Positions 50,447 through 61,759 of a DNA stretch of 64,000 nt are shown here, in pieces. The DNA is taken from contig NC_090248.1 of the NCBI RefSeq assembly GCF_037325665.1, positions 19,151,519-19,215,518 of the forward strand, in the 5' to 3' direction. The stretch's first letter is position 1, and every line of letters starts with the position of its first letter. The notes beneath the pieces are model-generated. The model was given only the letters and a program-made list of their open reading frames with translations. It did no database searches and had not been told where the DNA came from. Made by a program: the position numbers and the translations under genes. This DNA comes from Littorina saxatilis. Lineage: Eukaryota; Mollusca; Gastropoda; Littorinimorpha; Littorinidae.

Positions 50447-51127
50447 TGTGAAAGTATGCACTACCTGTACGAACAACTGAATCTATAGTTTCTAAAGCGC
50501 TGCTGCAAAAAAGGCCAATTTCATGACAGTAAGAACACAGAGTATACTTTCTTTTGCGAGAGGCAGCTTGATCGGGTACATTGGAACCTCCCTTTTAAGA
50601 ACCCCAAATGTAAGAATTCCTCCTTCTTAAGACCTTGCTTTTTCAGATTCTCTGTGCAAAAGCTCTTCAATTTAACCGTTTAACAATTTTAAGATATAAT
50701 TTTCTCAGATTTTCAGAAGTCTTTAAAGTTTTTATTTTTTTACTGTACTATGAAATGTGCAACAAGAACAACAAAAATTGTGACAGCTTCCGTACCAAAA
50801 CTAAGGCATTCAATCCCTATTTGGGGTACTCTTAGTTGAACGGCGGTCACGTGACCACTGTGAAAGATCCAAAAAGTGTGAACTGAGTCAGTGCCGTAAA
50901 TGGAATAGAAAGTTTCAATGAAATAAAACAGAAATCCAAAAACAAAGAGACTGTTCATAAATATAATTGTTCATTCGCTTGTGACTTCCTGGCAAGCGGC
51001 CGAACATTCCATCAAGATACGTTTTTGTCATTAATTGTTTGTCTGTGCACTCAAAAGACCGTTGGGTCGATACATTTGTGAACTGTAACGTATTGTTTTG
51101 TCAATAAGAAACGTTCCAACAACTTAC

Positions 51128-51145
51128 CTTTCTTGCTTTTTGATT
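51128..51145 (-). other. Candidate 18-nt 5' UTR microexon of the EF-hand gene
   Basis: AATCAAAAAGCAAGAAAG lies between a strong acceptor (CCCGTTTCATTTCAG) and a consensus donor (GTAAGTTG). It is purine-rich like an exonic enhancer. Non-coding if used. Confidence 0.5.
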
Positions 51146-51546
51146 CTGAAATGAAACGGGAATGAATAATTTAGCTAGGGTACGAACGTTTTCGCAATAA
51201 TGTGTTTGCACAGTTTACATTCTAAATTCTAAAGTACTGAACAAAAAAACTAAAAAGTGAAGCAGGAATTGAGTTATATATGCTGTTCTTCATTTTCCAA
51301 AACAAACAACGTTTTAAAACCCGAACGAGTGAGTTGTTGAACAATAGTGCCTTTTATAGTTTATACTCACATATGATAAGAGCATAAAGAAAATGCGAAC
51401 TTCTTCGACAAACGCCACGTTTAAATCACGTACATCATTATCTGAAGTACATAGTAGGTGTGTATGCAACAACATACACACCTACTCAAAAGACAGAATT
51501 TTCGAACACAGCAGACGCGTTTTGAAACGTTGACCATTAAGTACAA

Positions 51547-51873
51547 AAACATCTATATTCAGGTAACCAAACCCTGCCAAAACTGGATCATAAAACATCT
51601 ATATTCAGGTAACCAAACCCTGCCAAAACTGGATCATAAAACATCTATATTCAGGTAACCAAACCCTGCCAAAACTGGATCATAAAACATCTATATTCGG
51701 GTAACCAAACCCTGCCAAAACTGGATCATAAAACATCTATATTCAGGTAACCAAACCCTGCCAAAACTGGATCATAAAACATCTATATTCAGGTAACCAA
51801 ACCCTGCCAAAACTGGATCATAAAACATCTATATTCAGGTAACCAAACCCTGCCAAAACTGGATCATAAAACA
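51547..51873. repeat. 46-bp minisatellite, seven copies
   Basis: The unit reads ACATCTATATTCAGGTAACC then AAACCCTGCCAAAACTGGAT and CATAAA. The copies are nearly identical (one TTCGGG variant), so the array is young. It sits between the candidate 5' UTR exons. Confidence 0.95.
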
Positions 51874-51927
51874 AGAAATCTCGACCGCTTTAAAGATCTC
51901 TATAATAAGCAACGACAAATCACATAC

Positions 51928-52060
51928 CTAGCTTGTTTTTCTGTTGAAAACCACACCTCCGAAGCTGGACACTGAAGGGAAGTAACCACACACAAAGCGA
52001 TGCGACACTCTCATACAGCAGTAGTTATCTGTCCCATCTACTGTACCAGCTTCGGTGTAT
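51928..52060 (-). other. Candidate first (5' UTR) exon of the EF-hand gene
   Basis: A donor TAG|GTATGT at 51928/51927 follows sequence without repeats on the minus strand. The 5' limit and transcription start are not visible, so the upper coordinate is a guess. Confidence 0.35.
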
Positions 52061-52417
<357 letters not shown>

Positions 52418-52730
52418 TTTATTATGTGTTTGTTAAGGTGTTTGCGCGCGCGCGCGCGTGCGTGTTTTCAGAGAGAACATAAATGTCCATAAATGTGCGT
52501 GTTTTCAGAGAGAACATAAATGTCCATAAAGCATCAGTGTTTCATAACGCAAGAATGCATGTATAGCCTACAACGTGTATATAGTCATGTGAATAGTTTT
52601 TCTGCCTTTTTTTATTTTCATTTTTTTCATTTTTTATTTTTTTTATTTTTTACTGTCATGCTTATCTTTTGTAATTGTTTTACGTTTGTATATATATATA
52701 TATATATATGTATTTAAGATTAGAATAGTC

Positions 52731-52827
52731 CCTCTCTGGGCGAGGGCTGGTTGAAAAGAAGCTCGTTTATATTGCTTATGTCACAACCCTCGTAAAATAA
52801 AATTTGATTTGATTTGATTTGATTTGA
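52731..52827 (+). mobile_element. Retroposon 3' tail with (GATTT)n
   Basis: GGGCGAGGGCTGGTTGAAAA, GAAGCTCG, ACAACCCTCGTAAAATAAAA, then (TTTGATT) pentamers. The same tail occurs at 55838-55925. It is 5'-truncated. Confidence 0.75.
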
Positions 52828-52834
52828 TCTCTTG

Positions 52835-52970
<136 letters not shown>

Positions 52971-53345
52971 CACAAACAGGCCAGACTGAGACCCGGCATT
53001 TCCGAGCTCCCGTCTTTGTGTATGTGTTTGCGTGTGCGTGTTGTCCATTCTCGTCTGCTTTAGTTCATGGGAGCGCTTGGGGAAACACAACCTTTCCCGG
53101 ACAGTCATTAAAATTGTTGCATGTCTTTTGTTGAAAGTCACCGCTTCGCAAAATTTGAGTTTACAGGTTCGCGTGTACTTAGTAATGATCTCACTCCGAA
53201 GTCTTGCACTTGGAGTTTCAACAAGCGTCTGTATAGTTTACTGTGCTTGTGGAGAAAGAGGTAGCAGCTAGTTCAGGGAACGTGGTAGGCTGGCTATCAA
53301 GTAAACCACAATGTTGATCTCTGTAAAATGCACAGTCCTTCCCCA

Positions 53346-54103
53346 TCCTGAACTCAGGTCAAAATGAGTTCGGCTCATTCTCTCCCTGACCGGACGCTAC
53401 AGTCCTACGCGAATCTATGACAACAAAAATACAGAGTTATCTCCCATATGGTTTTCGCGAGACGAAAATGATTGCAGATTGGCCGACTTCGACAGTGATC
53501 TCCGTTCTGTTCTTCACAGTTACGATAAGGACATCGTTCTAAGGTCAAAACAAGTCGAAATTTTGGGACTGCTGCCGGAAGGGAGAGAATGATCGAGCCG
53601 AACTCATTTTGACCTGAGTTCAGGATCGGAGTCCTTCCCGTGTAAACAATTCTACTGACCACCTCAGGTCAAAATGAGTTCGGCTCGATCATTCTCTCCC
53701 TGACAGGATGCCTTGAGTTTCCTTGTCTGAGACAACCGATTTTTTTGATTTTTTTAACATATTTAGAGCTTTTTGTAATGTATTATTGATATAAGCAGAT
53801 TCGCGATCGTCGATAATGATTTTTCATGGTGTTTTGTAATTTTTAAATTCCAAAGGAATTGATATGTAAGACAGTATCAAGCGAGCTATTTTTCGCGGCT
53901 GTATTTACTGTGCAAACAACTCTAAATATGGCAAAAGTGTCACGTGATAATCAACCGTTTGGTTTCGGCGCTAACTGGAGCAGACGATTTTTTCTGTAAC
54001 CAGTTGACAGTGATGAAACCATATATTACGGTCACCTTCCGGCAGCAGTCCCAAAATTTCGACTTGTTTTGACCTTAGAACGATGTCTTTATCGTAACTG
54101 TGT
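53346..54103. repeat. Nested fold-back repeat cluster
   Basis: A ~45-bp module (CTCAGGTCAAAATGAGTTCG, GCTC, ATTCTCTCCCTGAC) occurs at about 53350-53391 (+), 53581-53626 (inverted) and 53663-53706 (+). A ~67-bp module (ACATCGTTCTAAGGTCAAAA, then TTTGGGACTGCTGCCGGAAG) at 53516-53582 is inverted at 54037-54103. It is probably one or two MITE-type elements. Confidence 0.7.
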
Positions 54104-54116
54104 GTGTGTGTGTGGG

Positions 54117-54590
54117 GGGTTTGTTTGTTTATTTGTTGCTTAACGTCCAGCCGACTACGCAGAGCCATATCAGGACGAGGAAGGGGGGGATGAAGGGGGC
54201 CACTTGTCAAGCGATTCCTGTTTACAAATGCACTAACCCATTACTTGTGTCCCAGCAGGCTTTAGTAAAACTAAATTAATACCTACTGGAAGATTACCAG
54301 TTTCCAGTATGTTAAAATAGGCTTAACCTATCTACTGCTGGACTTACATCAGAACACTAACAGATTAAACTATACATGAATCGCGAGACAAGCGGCAAGA
54401 GAAGAGATTTTTGGAAAAAATACAGGTGAATGAGCAAGAAGGCAGAAAAAAGAAAAGAATTCATGAAGAAAAAGAGAGCATGACAGGAAAGAGGAACCAA
54501 AAATCTACCTAACAGCAAACTAGAAAGCTCCTGCGGTTCCAAAAACAGGAGGGGCCTTAATTTCATAACCGCAGTGCCCCACTGCGGGAT
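54117..54590 (-). mobile_element. SINE-like retroposon (minus)
   Basis: It is bordered on the left by TTTGTTGCTTAACGTCCAGC and CATATCAGGACGAGG, the inverse of the GGCGTTAAGCAAAC-type SINE 3' end seen at 22798. The body (CACTAACCCATTACTTGTGT, CCAGCAGGC) follows. The right border is uncertain. Confidence 0.5.
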
Positions 54591-54624
54591 TGTGTGGGGG
54601 GGGGGAGTATTTTGTTTATCAACT

Positions 54625-54650
54625 CTCTCTCTCTCTCTCCCTCTCTCTCT

Positions 54651-54722
<72 letters not shown>
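54625..54722. repeat. (CT)n microsatellite
   Basis: CT tract followed 30 bp later by G homopolymers (54751-54777). Confidence 0.93.
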
Positions 54723-54726
<4 letters not shown>

Positions 54727-54879
54727 GTGAATATTTTTGTCATCCTAAATGTTGGGGGGGGGGGGGGGGCGGGGGGGCAAAAAGACATGTTTGCCCCCCC
54801 CCCTGGACCAGCTGTCCCCCCCTCCCCGTTTCCGACGCCAGTGCACTGAGTACATACGCACACACACACCACACATACA

Positions 54880-55655
54880 CACACATGAAAGCTAAATTTA
54901 TTAGCACATCTCTGTTTTCAGTTACACTTTTTTTTAATCACACAGCAACCACCAGAATTTTGAATATGAATTATTCAAATGGTTTGATAAAGTGTCAATT
55001 GATATGAATTAACCTCCCCCACCCCCTACACCTAAAAATAAAAGGGAGTGGAGAGACGGATCAACTCAAACACACACAAACACGCATTATGAAGCTGTCT
55101 CCGACACAGAAAAAAACACCCAAAAAACCCACGAAGACACAAAGTATACATATTGCTACATATCTGACAACATTTCACGGGTGAAGCAAGTTTACCTTTA
55201 GTAGAGTTTCAGAACAATCATGTAAATTAGTAAGCTTTCAGAACAATCACGTATGAGGGCTTACATGATTACGATGAAATAAATAGTAGACTTTCAGAAC
55301 AATCATGTAATAGTCACTTTTCAGAACAATCACGCGTAACACACGTACGCACGGAAGTACGCACGCACGAACGAACGAACGAACGAACGAACGCACAGCC
55401 ACGCGAATTCGTGTCTTCGGGTCAAATATGTTAAAATAATAACAATTCCATCACTAAAAACGCTCGGATGTTGAATACGTCAAGTTAAAAACCAGGGAGG
55501 GTGCTGTTTGGTCATCCCTACCTGCAGCCTGTGGTTGACATTTTCCTACTAATTCCGCCCTAAACCATGCAGTGCTGATATAGTACTAATCAATCTAAAA
55601 TGCAGCTACTCTCAAAACACAGATGTTCCAATATGATAAACGAGCACTACATTGC
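54880..55655. other. Intergenic, short dispersed motif
   Basis: No gene is seen. TTTCAGAACAATCA occurs four times between about 55207 and 55336, followed by (GAAC)n at 55370-55390. Confidence 0.5.
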
Positions 55656-55659
55656 AAGG

Positions 55660-55925
55660 CTCAGGTAGGTCGGTGTGGAGGCAGTTTGGTAGCTCAGTTG
55701 GTAGAGCACTGGCCAATTGTTCTACGAGTATATCAAATACCTCGGCCATTCTGCCAGAAGCTCAGGCTGCTTTTTGCCCCCAAACACGCACACGTCTGGT
55801 CTGCGCGACTCTAGCTGCTGCTAAATTTCCATTGTAAGCGAGGGCTGGTTGAAAAGAAGCTCGTTTGTATTGCTTGTGCTACAACCCTCGTAAAATAAAA
55901 TTTGATTTGATTTGATTTGATTTGT
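55660..55925 (+). mobile_element. tRNA-derived SINE with (TTTGA)n tail
   Basis: The A box TTGGTAGCTCAGTTGGTAGA is followed by a body and the shared 3' end GCGAGGGCTGGTTGAAAAGA, ACAACCCTCGTAAAATAAAA and TTTGA pentamers. No B box is evident. Confidence 0.75.
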
Positions 55926-56082
55926 GAGAAATGACACTATCCGAATTTCCCAGCATTAGTAGATCTACCATTCACTATGAAATTAAATTAAACATCCAGC
56001 AACAGACACATTTCACAAATAACTCTGTCATGGTTTTATAGGTTGTGGAAGGGAAATAGCTTTTGCTTTGAAACACTGAGGC

Positions 56083-56427
56083 CCAGACCTGGGAACCCCT
56101 GTTTTGCACTTGGAGTATTCTCAAACATACTTGGTGTATTTTCAGAAAAATTAGTGTAACTCCACACAAGATATATTTTGAACATCCATGATTTTAACAT
56201 GCTTGACACGCGTCAGCCACACCGTTAATTAAGTTTACCAATACATTTAAAACAAATGCTTCTTTCAATGTTTACTGACAAAAACTGTAATCATGTGTCA
56301 ACATACTGTATTGGCTTCGAGATGCGCTTGTGATCGAGGAAAGTTTTTTTTTCCACTGACCGTACTGATCGTATTTAAGACAATCATGTGTACAAAATAC
56401 GGCAAATTCGTATGGGTTCCCAGGTCT
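56083..56427. mobile_element. hAT-like MITE, 345 bp, 8-bp target duplication
   Basis: The ends AGACCTGGGAACCC and GGGTTCCCAGGTCT are inverted. ACTGAGGC flanks both sides exactly (56075-56082, 56428-56435). Non-coding. It lies downstream of the GPCR exon, within what would be its first coding intron. Confidence 0.82.
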
Positions 56428-56806
56428 ACTGAGGCAATCAACACGTGACTTTGTAGGCCAATCACGAATTAGCGGCGTGTCTACGCATGTGCTCGGCGAT
56501 TTGTGCACTGAGGGACAAGATCACGTCGGCAATGCCAAAACTCAGCTCCGATGTGCTTACTTTCGATCAAACGAACCTTTTCATGGAGTGGACAGTGAAG
56601 AAAACACAGACAGCAGCTGACTGTCACTGGGATGTCAGTCGTTCGCATGCTTTTCACTGGCAACGATCGCAGGTCACGTGTGAACCACGCCCTTCGCTAG
56701 TAATTGGCCTACAATGTTGTTTGACCCAGTATTTTATAAGGTGAGCAACCTCTCCACATCCCATAAAACTTGAGTTGTTCCCGCACATTTTGTTTGTTTA
56801 TCTTAC

Positions 56807-57101
56807 CCACAATGCTGAGCGGGTCCGCTACTATGGTGACGAAAAAATCGGATATGGCCATGTTGACGACGAAGACGGCGTCTGTCCTCTGCAGAGCGCG
56901 TTGCGTGGCAACAGTTGATAAGATCAATATGTTGCCGAAGGTTCCCAGCACCGCCGCAGCGCCGACGATGCTTTTCAGACTTATGGCAAGGACAGGATTA
57001 TGCGCGATGAACTCGTGGGGATCGAATTTTTTGACGGCCGCTGTGTCCCAACTTCTGTTTGTCCCATCTGTTTCGCATGAGAGGTTTTGTTCAGTTGCCA
57101 T
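56807..57101 (-). CDS. Class A GPCR, first coding exon (TM1-TM2)
   Basis: ATG at 57101 follows a strong acceptor (CTTTTCCATTGCAG plus one base), so an untranslated exon lies upstream. The exon encodes 98 residues. There are three possible N-glycosylation sites (N6, N15 and context). TM1 has GTFGNILIL, the GN signature at ~56-57. The first intracellular loop is ATQRALQRTDAV. TM2 is VVNMAISDFFVTIVADPLSI, with the conserved N-A--D pattern. It ends phase 1 at a GTAAGA donor. It is a rhodopsin-family receptor, possibly of the melatonin-receptor/moody-like group common in molluscs; the ligand is unknown. TM3-TM7 exons were not found to the left, so the gene is incomplete here or its next exons escaped my reading. 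Confidence 0.82.
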
Positions 57102-57220
57102 ACTGCAATGGAAAAGACAAGAAAAGGAGGGGAAGGGCAGGATTGTGTGTGGCAAACTCGAAGGGCTCGTATCCCTAGATGGGGGTGGGAGGGGGGAGGT
57201 GGGGGGGGGGGGGTAGGTAT

Positions 57221-57539
57221 CAGGCATGGGAATTACAAATTGTAAAAAAGGCTGAAAATTTGTAAGTAATAACAAAGTCGACGTCGCGAAGCACCTAGCC
57301 TTACTAGGAGGGTCTGGGGGCATGCCCCCCCCCCCCCCCCCCGGAATTTTGTACTCTCCAAAGAACCCAAATGGTGCAATTTGGTGTCATCTTAGCTCCA
57401 AGTTTGCCATTTAATTCAGTTTTTAGAACCATTTTTGCCTCCCCCCTTTTTTTTCCGGCGGAAACTTCTGCTTTTTCGGCGGAACAAAAAAAAACAATTC
57501 GGCGGAAATTTGCCTTTCGGCGGACAATTCCCATGCCTG
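57221..57539. mobile_element. MITE, 319 bp, ends CAGGCATGGGAATT
   Basis: The left CAGGCATGGGAATT and right AATTCCCATGCCTG are perfect inverses. AGGTAT flanks both sides. It contains a G/C homopolymer block around GGGCATGCCCCC (57312-57342) that is also found, reversed, in the element at 61334. It lies in the putative 5' UTR intron of the GPCR. Confidence 0.82.
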
Positions 57540-57638
57540 AGGTATGTTGTTGTATGTATGCAATTGAGTTTACTTGCGGACAGGAATGTGTGAATGCGTT
57601 AATGCGTTAATGCGTTAATGCGTTAGTGTCTGTGCGTG

Positions 57639-57640
57639 AT

Positions 57641-57713
<73 letters not shown>

Positions 57714-57750
57714 TGTGTATGTGTGTGGTGTGTGTGTGTGTGTGCGTGCG
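57639..57750. repeat. (GA)n and (GT)n microsatellites, preceded by (GCGTTAAT)n
   Basis: Four copies of GCGTTAAT-like units at 57596-57625, then GA at about 57639-57674 and GT at about 57675-57745. Confidence 0.9.
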
Positions 57751-58239
57751 TAAGCACATTGTATGGATCGAATACATTCATATAGACTATAATACACACC
57801 GTATAACCGGTTGATACGAAGAAACTACCCACGCTCCGGTTCAATCGATTTCAGCTCTCACGCGGCGGCAAAGCGAGGTGAGTTGCTCCACAAATTGCAT
57901 CATAACTTTCACAAAAAGACATTTTATCGTATTATTGTTGTTTGCACTTTAGCATAAGAAGTATGCGTACCATATTTTAGAATTATTTTATTATTTAAAT
58001 GCACTTGTAAAAGGGGAGCAGAGAATATTGACACATTTCAAGCGTTCTGCGCCAAAATGTTGACTTTTCATTGTTATTATGGAATATTTAATGCAAGTAA
58101 AAGATTATAGTCAACGGGAAAGTCAAGATTAATCAATTCTTGAAACATGAGTGTACTTTTTGGTCTTTGAAAAGTTGCAATTCGATTACACGTCAAGAAA
58201 TCGCGTAGCAACCTTACAAATTGCCGGTTGATACTCTCA

Positions 58240-58416
58240 CGCTTGCTTTATTTTGAAAGGTTGCGACTCTCACGCATACTCGGTTGCGACTCTCACGCAG
58301 TTTTTCAAATGGAAAACGGAGAATATTTCATGTCTTAGCATGTTTACTTGTTTGGATTTGATGCAAAATCTCTTATGTAGTCTCTTAATGTTTAAAACCT
58401 CTCTCTATCTCTCTGG
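58240..58416 (+). repeat. Direct repeat D1 (177 bp) left of the LINE
   Basis: Practically identical to 59633-59809. It starts GCTTGCTTTATTTTGAAAGG and ends AAAACCTCTCTCTATCTCTC. Confidence 0.9.
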
Positions 58417-59113
58417 GTGTGATAGTCGATCAAGAATTAAAATGGCAATCTCATGTACATTATATTTGTCAAAAAGTATCCAAGAATTTGTTTCTGCTAT
58501 CAAAGTTAAAGCAATATGTCGATATCGCAACACTAAAACTATTTTATCATGCCCACATCTTATCCCATATTAATTACGCATCAACTCTTTGGGATGGCGT
58601 CTCTGATATTCACATGAAAAAATTAAACTCTCTACATCGTCGGGCAGCTAAAATCATGGTAAATGGTCCACAATTATCAGCTGATTTGAAGTTAAAGAAT
58701 CTAAACTACCTGCCGCTAGTTAAACAGTTACAGTTTAATAAGACTGTAATGATGTATAAAGTATATCATGGCGAAGTGCCCATCTATATTCAGGACCTAT
58801 TTCACAGAGTCACCGAAAGGTACGGGTCTATCAATTTTCTACCACCAATACCCAGGATTGATTTGTTCAAAACTAGTCAAGCCTTCTCTGGCGCTATGGT
58901 GTGGAACTCCATTCCGTCTGTAATAAGATCATTAACCTCACTAAAGAGTTTTAAACAAGCTCTGCATAATCATTTTATGTCTACCTAGTTGGCTATACTA
59001 GTCTTAACACGTGCAAGTAGCTGTCAACAATTGGCAAAGCTTTATGAATTACACAAATATGTTCTTTATTATATGTATTATGTGGAATTTATGTTGCGAT
59101 TTTCCATCATCAC

Positions 59114-59178
<65 letters not shown>

Positions 59179-59511
59179 TATCATTTACACCATATAATCA
59201 TTATTAGCATTAGTGTAAACGTTGGTATCGTGTGAATTTTACCGTCGATCACTTTCCATGTGTTAACATGTTGCATGTTTCGCTTTCGATTTGTATGTTG
59301 CTTACTTTGCCATTTTATTGTTTATGTTTATTTGCTTGTTTGCTTACTTGTCGATTGTTTGCTGGTTCGTTCGTTTACTTTGTTTATTTGTCATGTTGCT
59401 TTACTTGTTTATCATTTATTAGATATTTGTATTAGAAGTAAGGACCGGTTGTAAGAAAAGGCGTCGCCTTAAACCTCTATCCTTGAAAAATAAAGTTCCA
59501 TCATCATCATC

Positions 59512-59513
<2 letters not shown>
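58417..59513 (+). mobile_element. 5'-truncated LINE, CR1/L2-like, with (ATC)n tail
   Basis: An open frame at 58419-58988 (190 codons) encodes the C-terminal part of a LINE reverse-transcriptase protein: KLKQYVDIATLKLFYHAHIL, SHINYASTLWDG, LNSLHRRAAKIM, AMVWNSIPSVIRSL and FKQALHNHFMST before TAG. The 3' UTR holds (TCA)n at 59106-59178. The end reads CCTTGAAAAATAAAGTTCC then (ATC)n. The frame is uninterrupted, so insertion is fairly recent. The target is a CT microsatellite inside the TIR element. Confidence 0.82.

Positions 59514-59593
<80 letters not shown>
59514..59593. repeat. (CT)n microsatellite after the LINE
   Basis: A pure CT run that matches the CT tract following direct repeat D2 (59803-59847). 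Confidence 0.93.
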
Positions 59594-59599
<6 letters not shown>

Positions 59600-59632
59600 G
59601 AACATTAAGAGACTACATAAGAGATTTTGCTT

Positions 59633-59797
59633 GCTTGCTTGCTTTATTTTGAAAGGTTGCGACTCTCACGCATACTCGGTTGCGACTCTCACGCAGTTTT
59701 TCAAATGGAAAACGGAGAATATTTCATGTCTTAGCATGTTTACTTGTTTGGATTTGATGCAAAATCTCTTATGTAGTCTCTTAATGTTTAAAACCTC

Positions 59798-59809
<12 letters not shown>
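59633..59809 (+). repeat. Direct repeat D2 (177 bp)
   Basis: The second copy of D1. After its CT run it continues CAGTTTGA, as does the first copy after its own CT run, so the duplicated unit includes the microsatellite. Confidence 0.9.
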
Positions 59810-59852
<43 letters not shown>

Positions 59853-61333
59853 GACAGACAGGGTCCCGCCAGCATTCATCCACAAAGCATTGATTGACTT
59901 GCAGATCTGGTCTGTTTCAGAATCAGAGTCGGCAAAGGCAAAGTGATTGTCACTTTAATTGAAACTGACGTGAGTGACACCAGCGTTGGAGAGAGCATGT
60001 TGCGTCACTGAGATATGTTTTTTACACAGTCACTGGGTCAGAACGGCAGAAATCCAAAAGTGTATGGACAACCTGCAGGACTTTTCAACGTTCGAGAGAA
60101 CCCAGTCCTACCACGGAAGAAGAAGAAGAAGAGGAAGAAGAAGAAATCAAGCGAGGACGAAGATCTGATCAGAGACCTGACTAACTTCACTAAGACAAAG
60201 AGTAGGAGGGTTTCTAATGAAATCAACGAGCCGAGCCAAAGTATTAGTATTTACTTCATGTATTTCAGGTTTACATATTTACTCCACAATCCACTTCCAA
60301 ACATGCCTCTTATACAGTTAGAAATGTAGTTAAATATAGTTTTTGATCATGAACAAGCAGAAATTCAAGTGAATCATGTCAAGAAAATCACCATGATCCT
60401 TGTTTTCCTCAATAACAGAGGATCTGCAACAGTGTGGGTTTTCTCGGACATTTACATTATCAAGGGTGTATTAGGGTATGAATGACAGCTCATACTGTCT
60501 GTAAAGAGGCGGTACACCCCGAGTTTGCCGAAACTACAATAGGGGAAAAGGGATCATAACAACTCTATGATGGGGAGAGGGGTCATGTATATATGTGTGT
60601 GTGTGTGTGTGGGGGGGGGGAAGAGAACAGGAATCAGTGGCAAAATACCGGACAAACAAAGATTGCCTGCATAAACGAGTAAATTGTTGGTTTTTTTTGC
60701 TCAAATAAAGCAAAAATCATTCGTGAGAGTCTCAACCAGAGAATAAAAACTTTGCGTGCGAGTCTCACCCTACCGAGCGTGAGAGTATCAACCGTCAATT
60801 TGTAGGGTTGCTACGCGATTTCTTGACATGTAATCGAATTGCAACTTTTCAAAGACCAACAAGTACACTCATGTTTCAAGAATTGATTAATCTTGACTTT
60901 CCCGTTGACTATAATCTTTTACTTGCATTAAATATTCCATAATAACAATGAAAAGTCAACATTTTGGCGCAGAACGCTTGAAATGTGTCAATATTCTCTG
61001 CTCCCCTTTTACAAGTGCATTTAAATAATAAAATAATTCTGGAATATGGTACGCATACTTCTTATGCTAAAGTGCAAACAACAATAATACGATAAAATGT
61101 CTTTTTGTGAAAGTTATGATGCAATTTGTGGAGCAACTCACCTCGCTTTGCCGCCGCGTGAGAGCTGAAATCGATTGAACCGGAGCGTGGGTAGTTTCTT
61201 CGTATCAACCGGTTATACGGTGTGTAATATCTGAGCTTGATCAATGGATTCACGTTCCCTTTCAAGTTATACGAATCAGGAAAAACGGATTTCAATCCGA
61301 AGTACAATAATAAGAAAATGCACAGAACCAATA

Positions 61334-61702
61334 CAGGGGCGGACGAGGGGGGGGGGGGGGGGGGGGGGTTCTTGAGTATCCGGAACCCCCCCCCCCAGCC
61401 CCAATTTTTTTTTTTTTTTTTTTGGGGGGGGGGGGGGGGTTGTAGTTGTTGTTTGTGGTATTAATCAGTGACAAAATCTGCTGCCTGAAACTGGTAATGA
61501 TCATCCTCAGAATGCACCAGATTGCACCATTTTGCATCCTTTTTTTCAAAATTTTCCGGGGGGGGCATGCCCCCCCCCCCCCCTAGCAAGCTATAGGCGC
61601 TTCGCGCCGTCGGCTCGGCGCTTCGCGCCTTCACACCCATATCTTCACAATATACATTTGGAAACCCCCCCCATAAAATGAACTGATCCGCCCCTAGCCC
61701 TG
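61334..61702. mobile_element. hAT-like MITE with G/C homopolymers, 369 bp
   Basis: The left CAGGGGCGGAC and right GATCCGCCCCTAGCCCTG are imperfect inverses. CAATA is present at both flanks. It has long G, C and T runs and a CTTCGCGCC repeat (61600-61632). CAGGG ends are typical of hAT elements. Confidence 0.65.
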
Positions 61703-61759
61703 CAATAGTACCCAATATTGACGGACTGTGTGATGATATCTTCTGCTATGGTCTGTTGA

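Larger units (their letters stand above)
57795..61224. mobile_element. 3.43 kb element with ~440-bp terminal inverted repeats
   Basis: The arms 57795-58237 and 60778-61224 are inverted and nearly identical. The ends begin CACACCGTATAACCGGTTGA. TAATA flanks both sides (57790-57794, 61225-61229). Subterminal GGTTGCGACTCTCACGC-type motifs occur on both sides. The interior holds a LINE insertion, a tandem duplication and a short plus-strand frame (60015-60329) with a basic run (KKKKKRKKKK) but no recognisable transposase. Superfamily unassigned. Confidence 0.8.

Noticed and set aside
53405-53662. 85-codon minus frame as a GPCR downstream exon
   Set aside because: No transmembrane segment or DRY-like motif. 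The sequence belongs to the fold-back cluster.
57795-61224. Polinton-type element because of long inverted repeats
   Set aside because: The element is only 3.4 kb, the flank match is 5 bp rather than 6, and no capsid, polymerase or integrase piece is seen.
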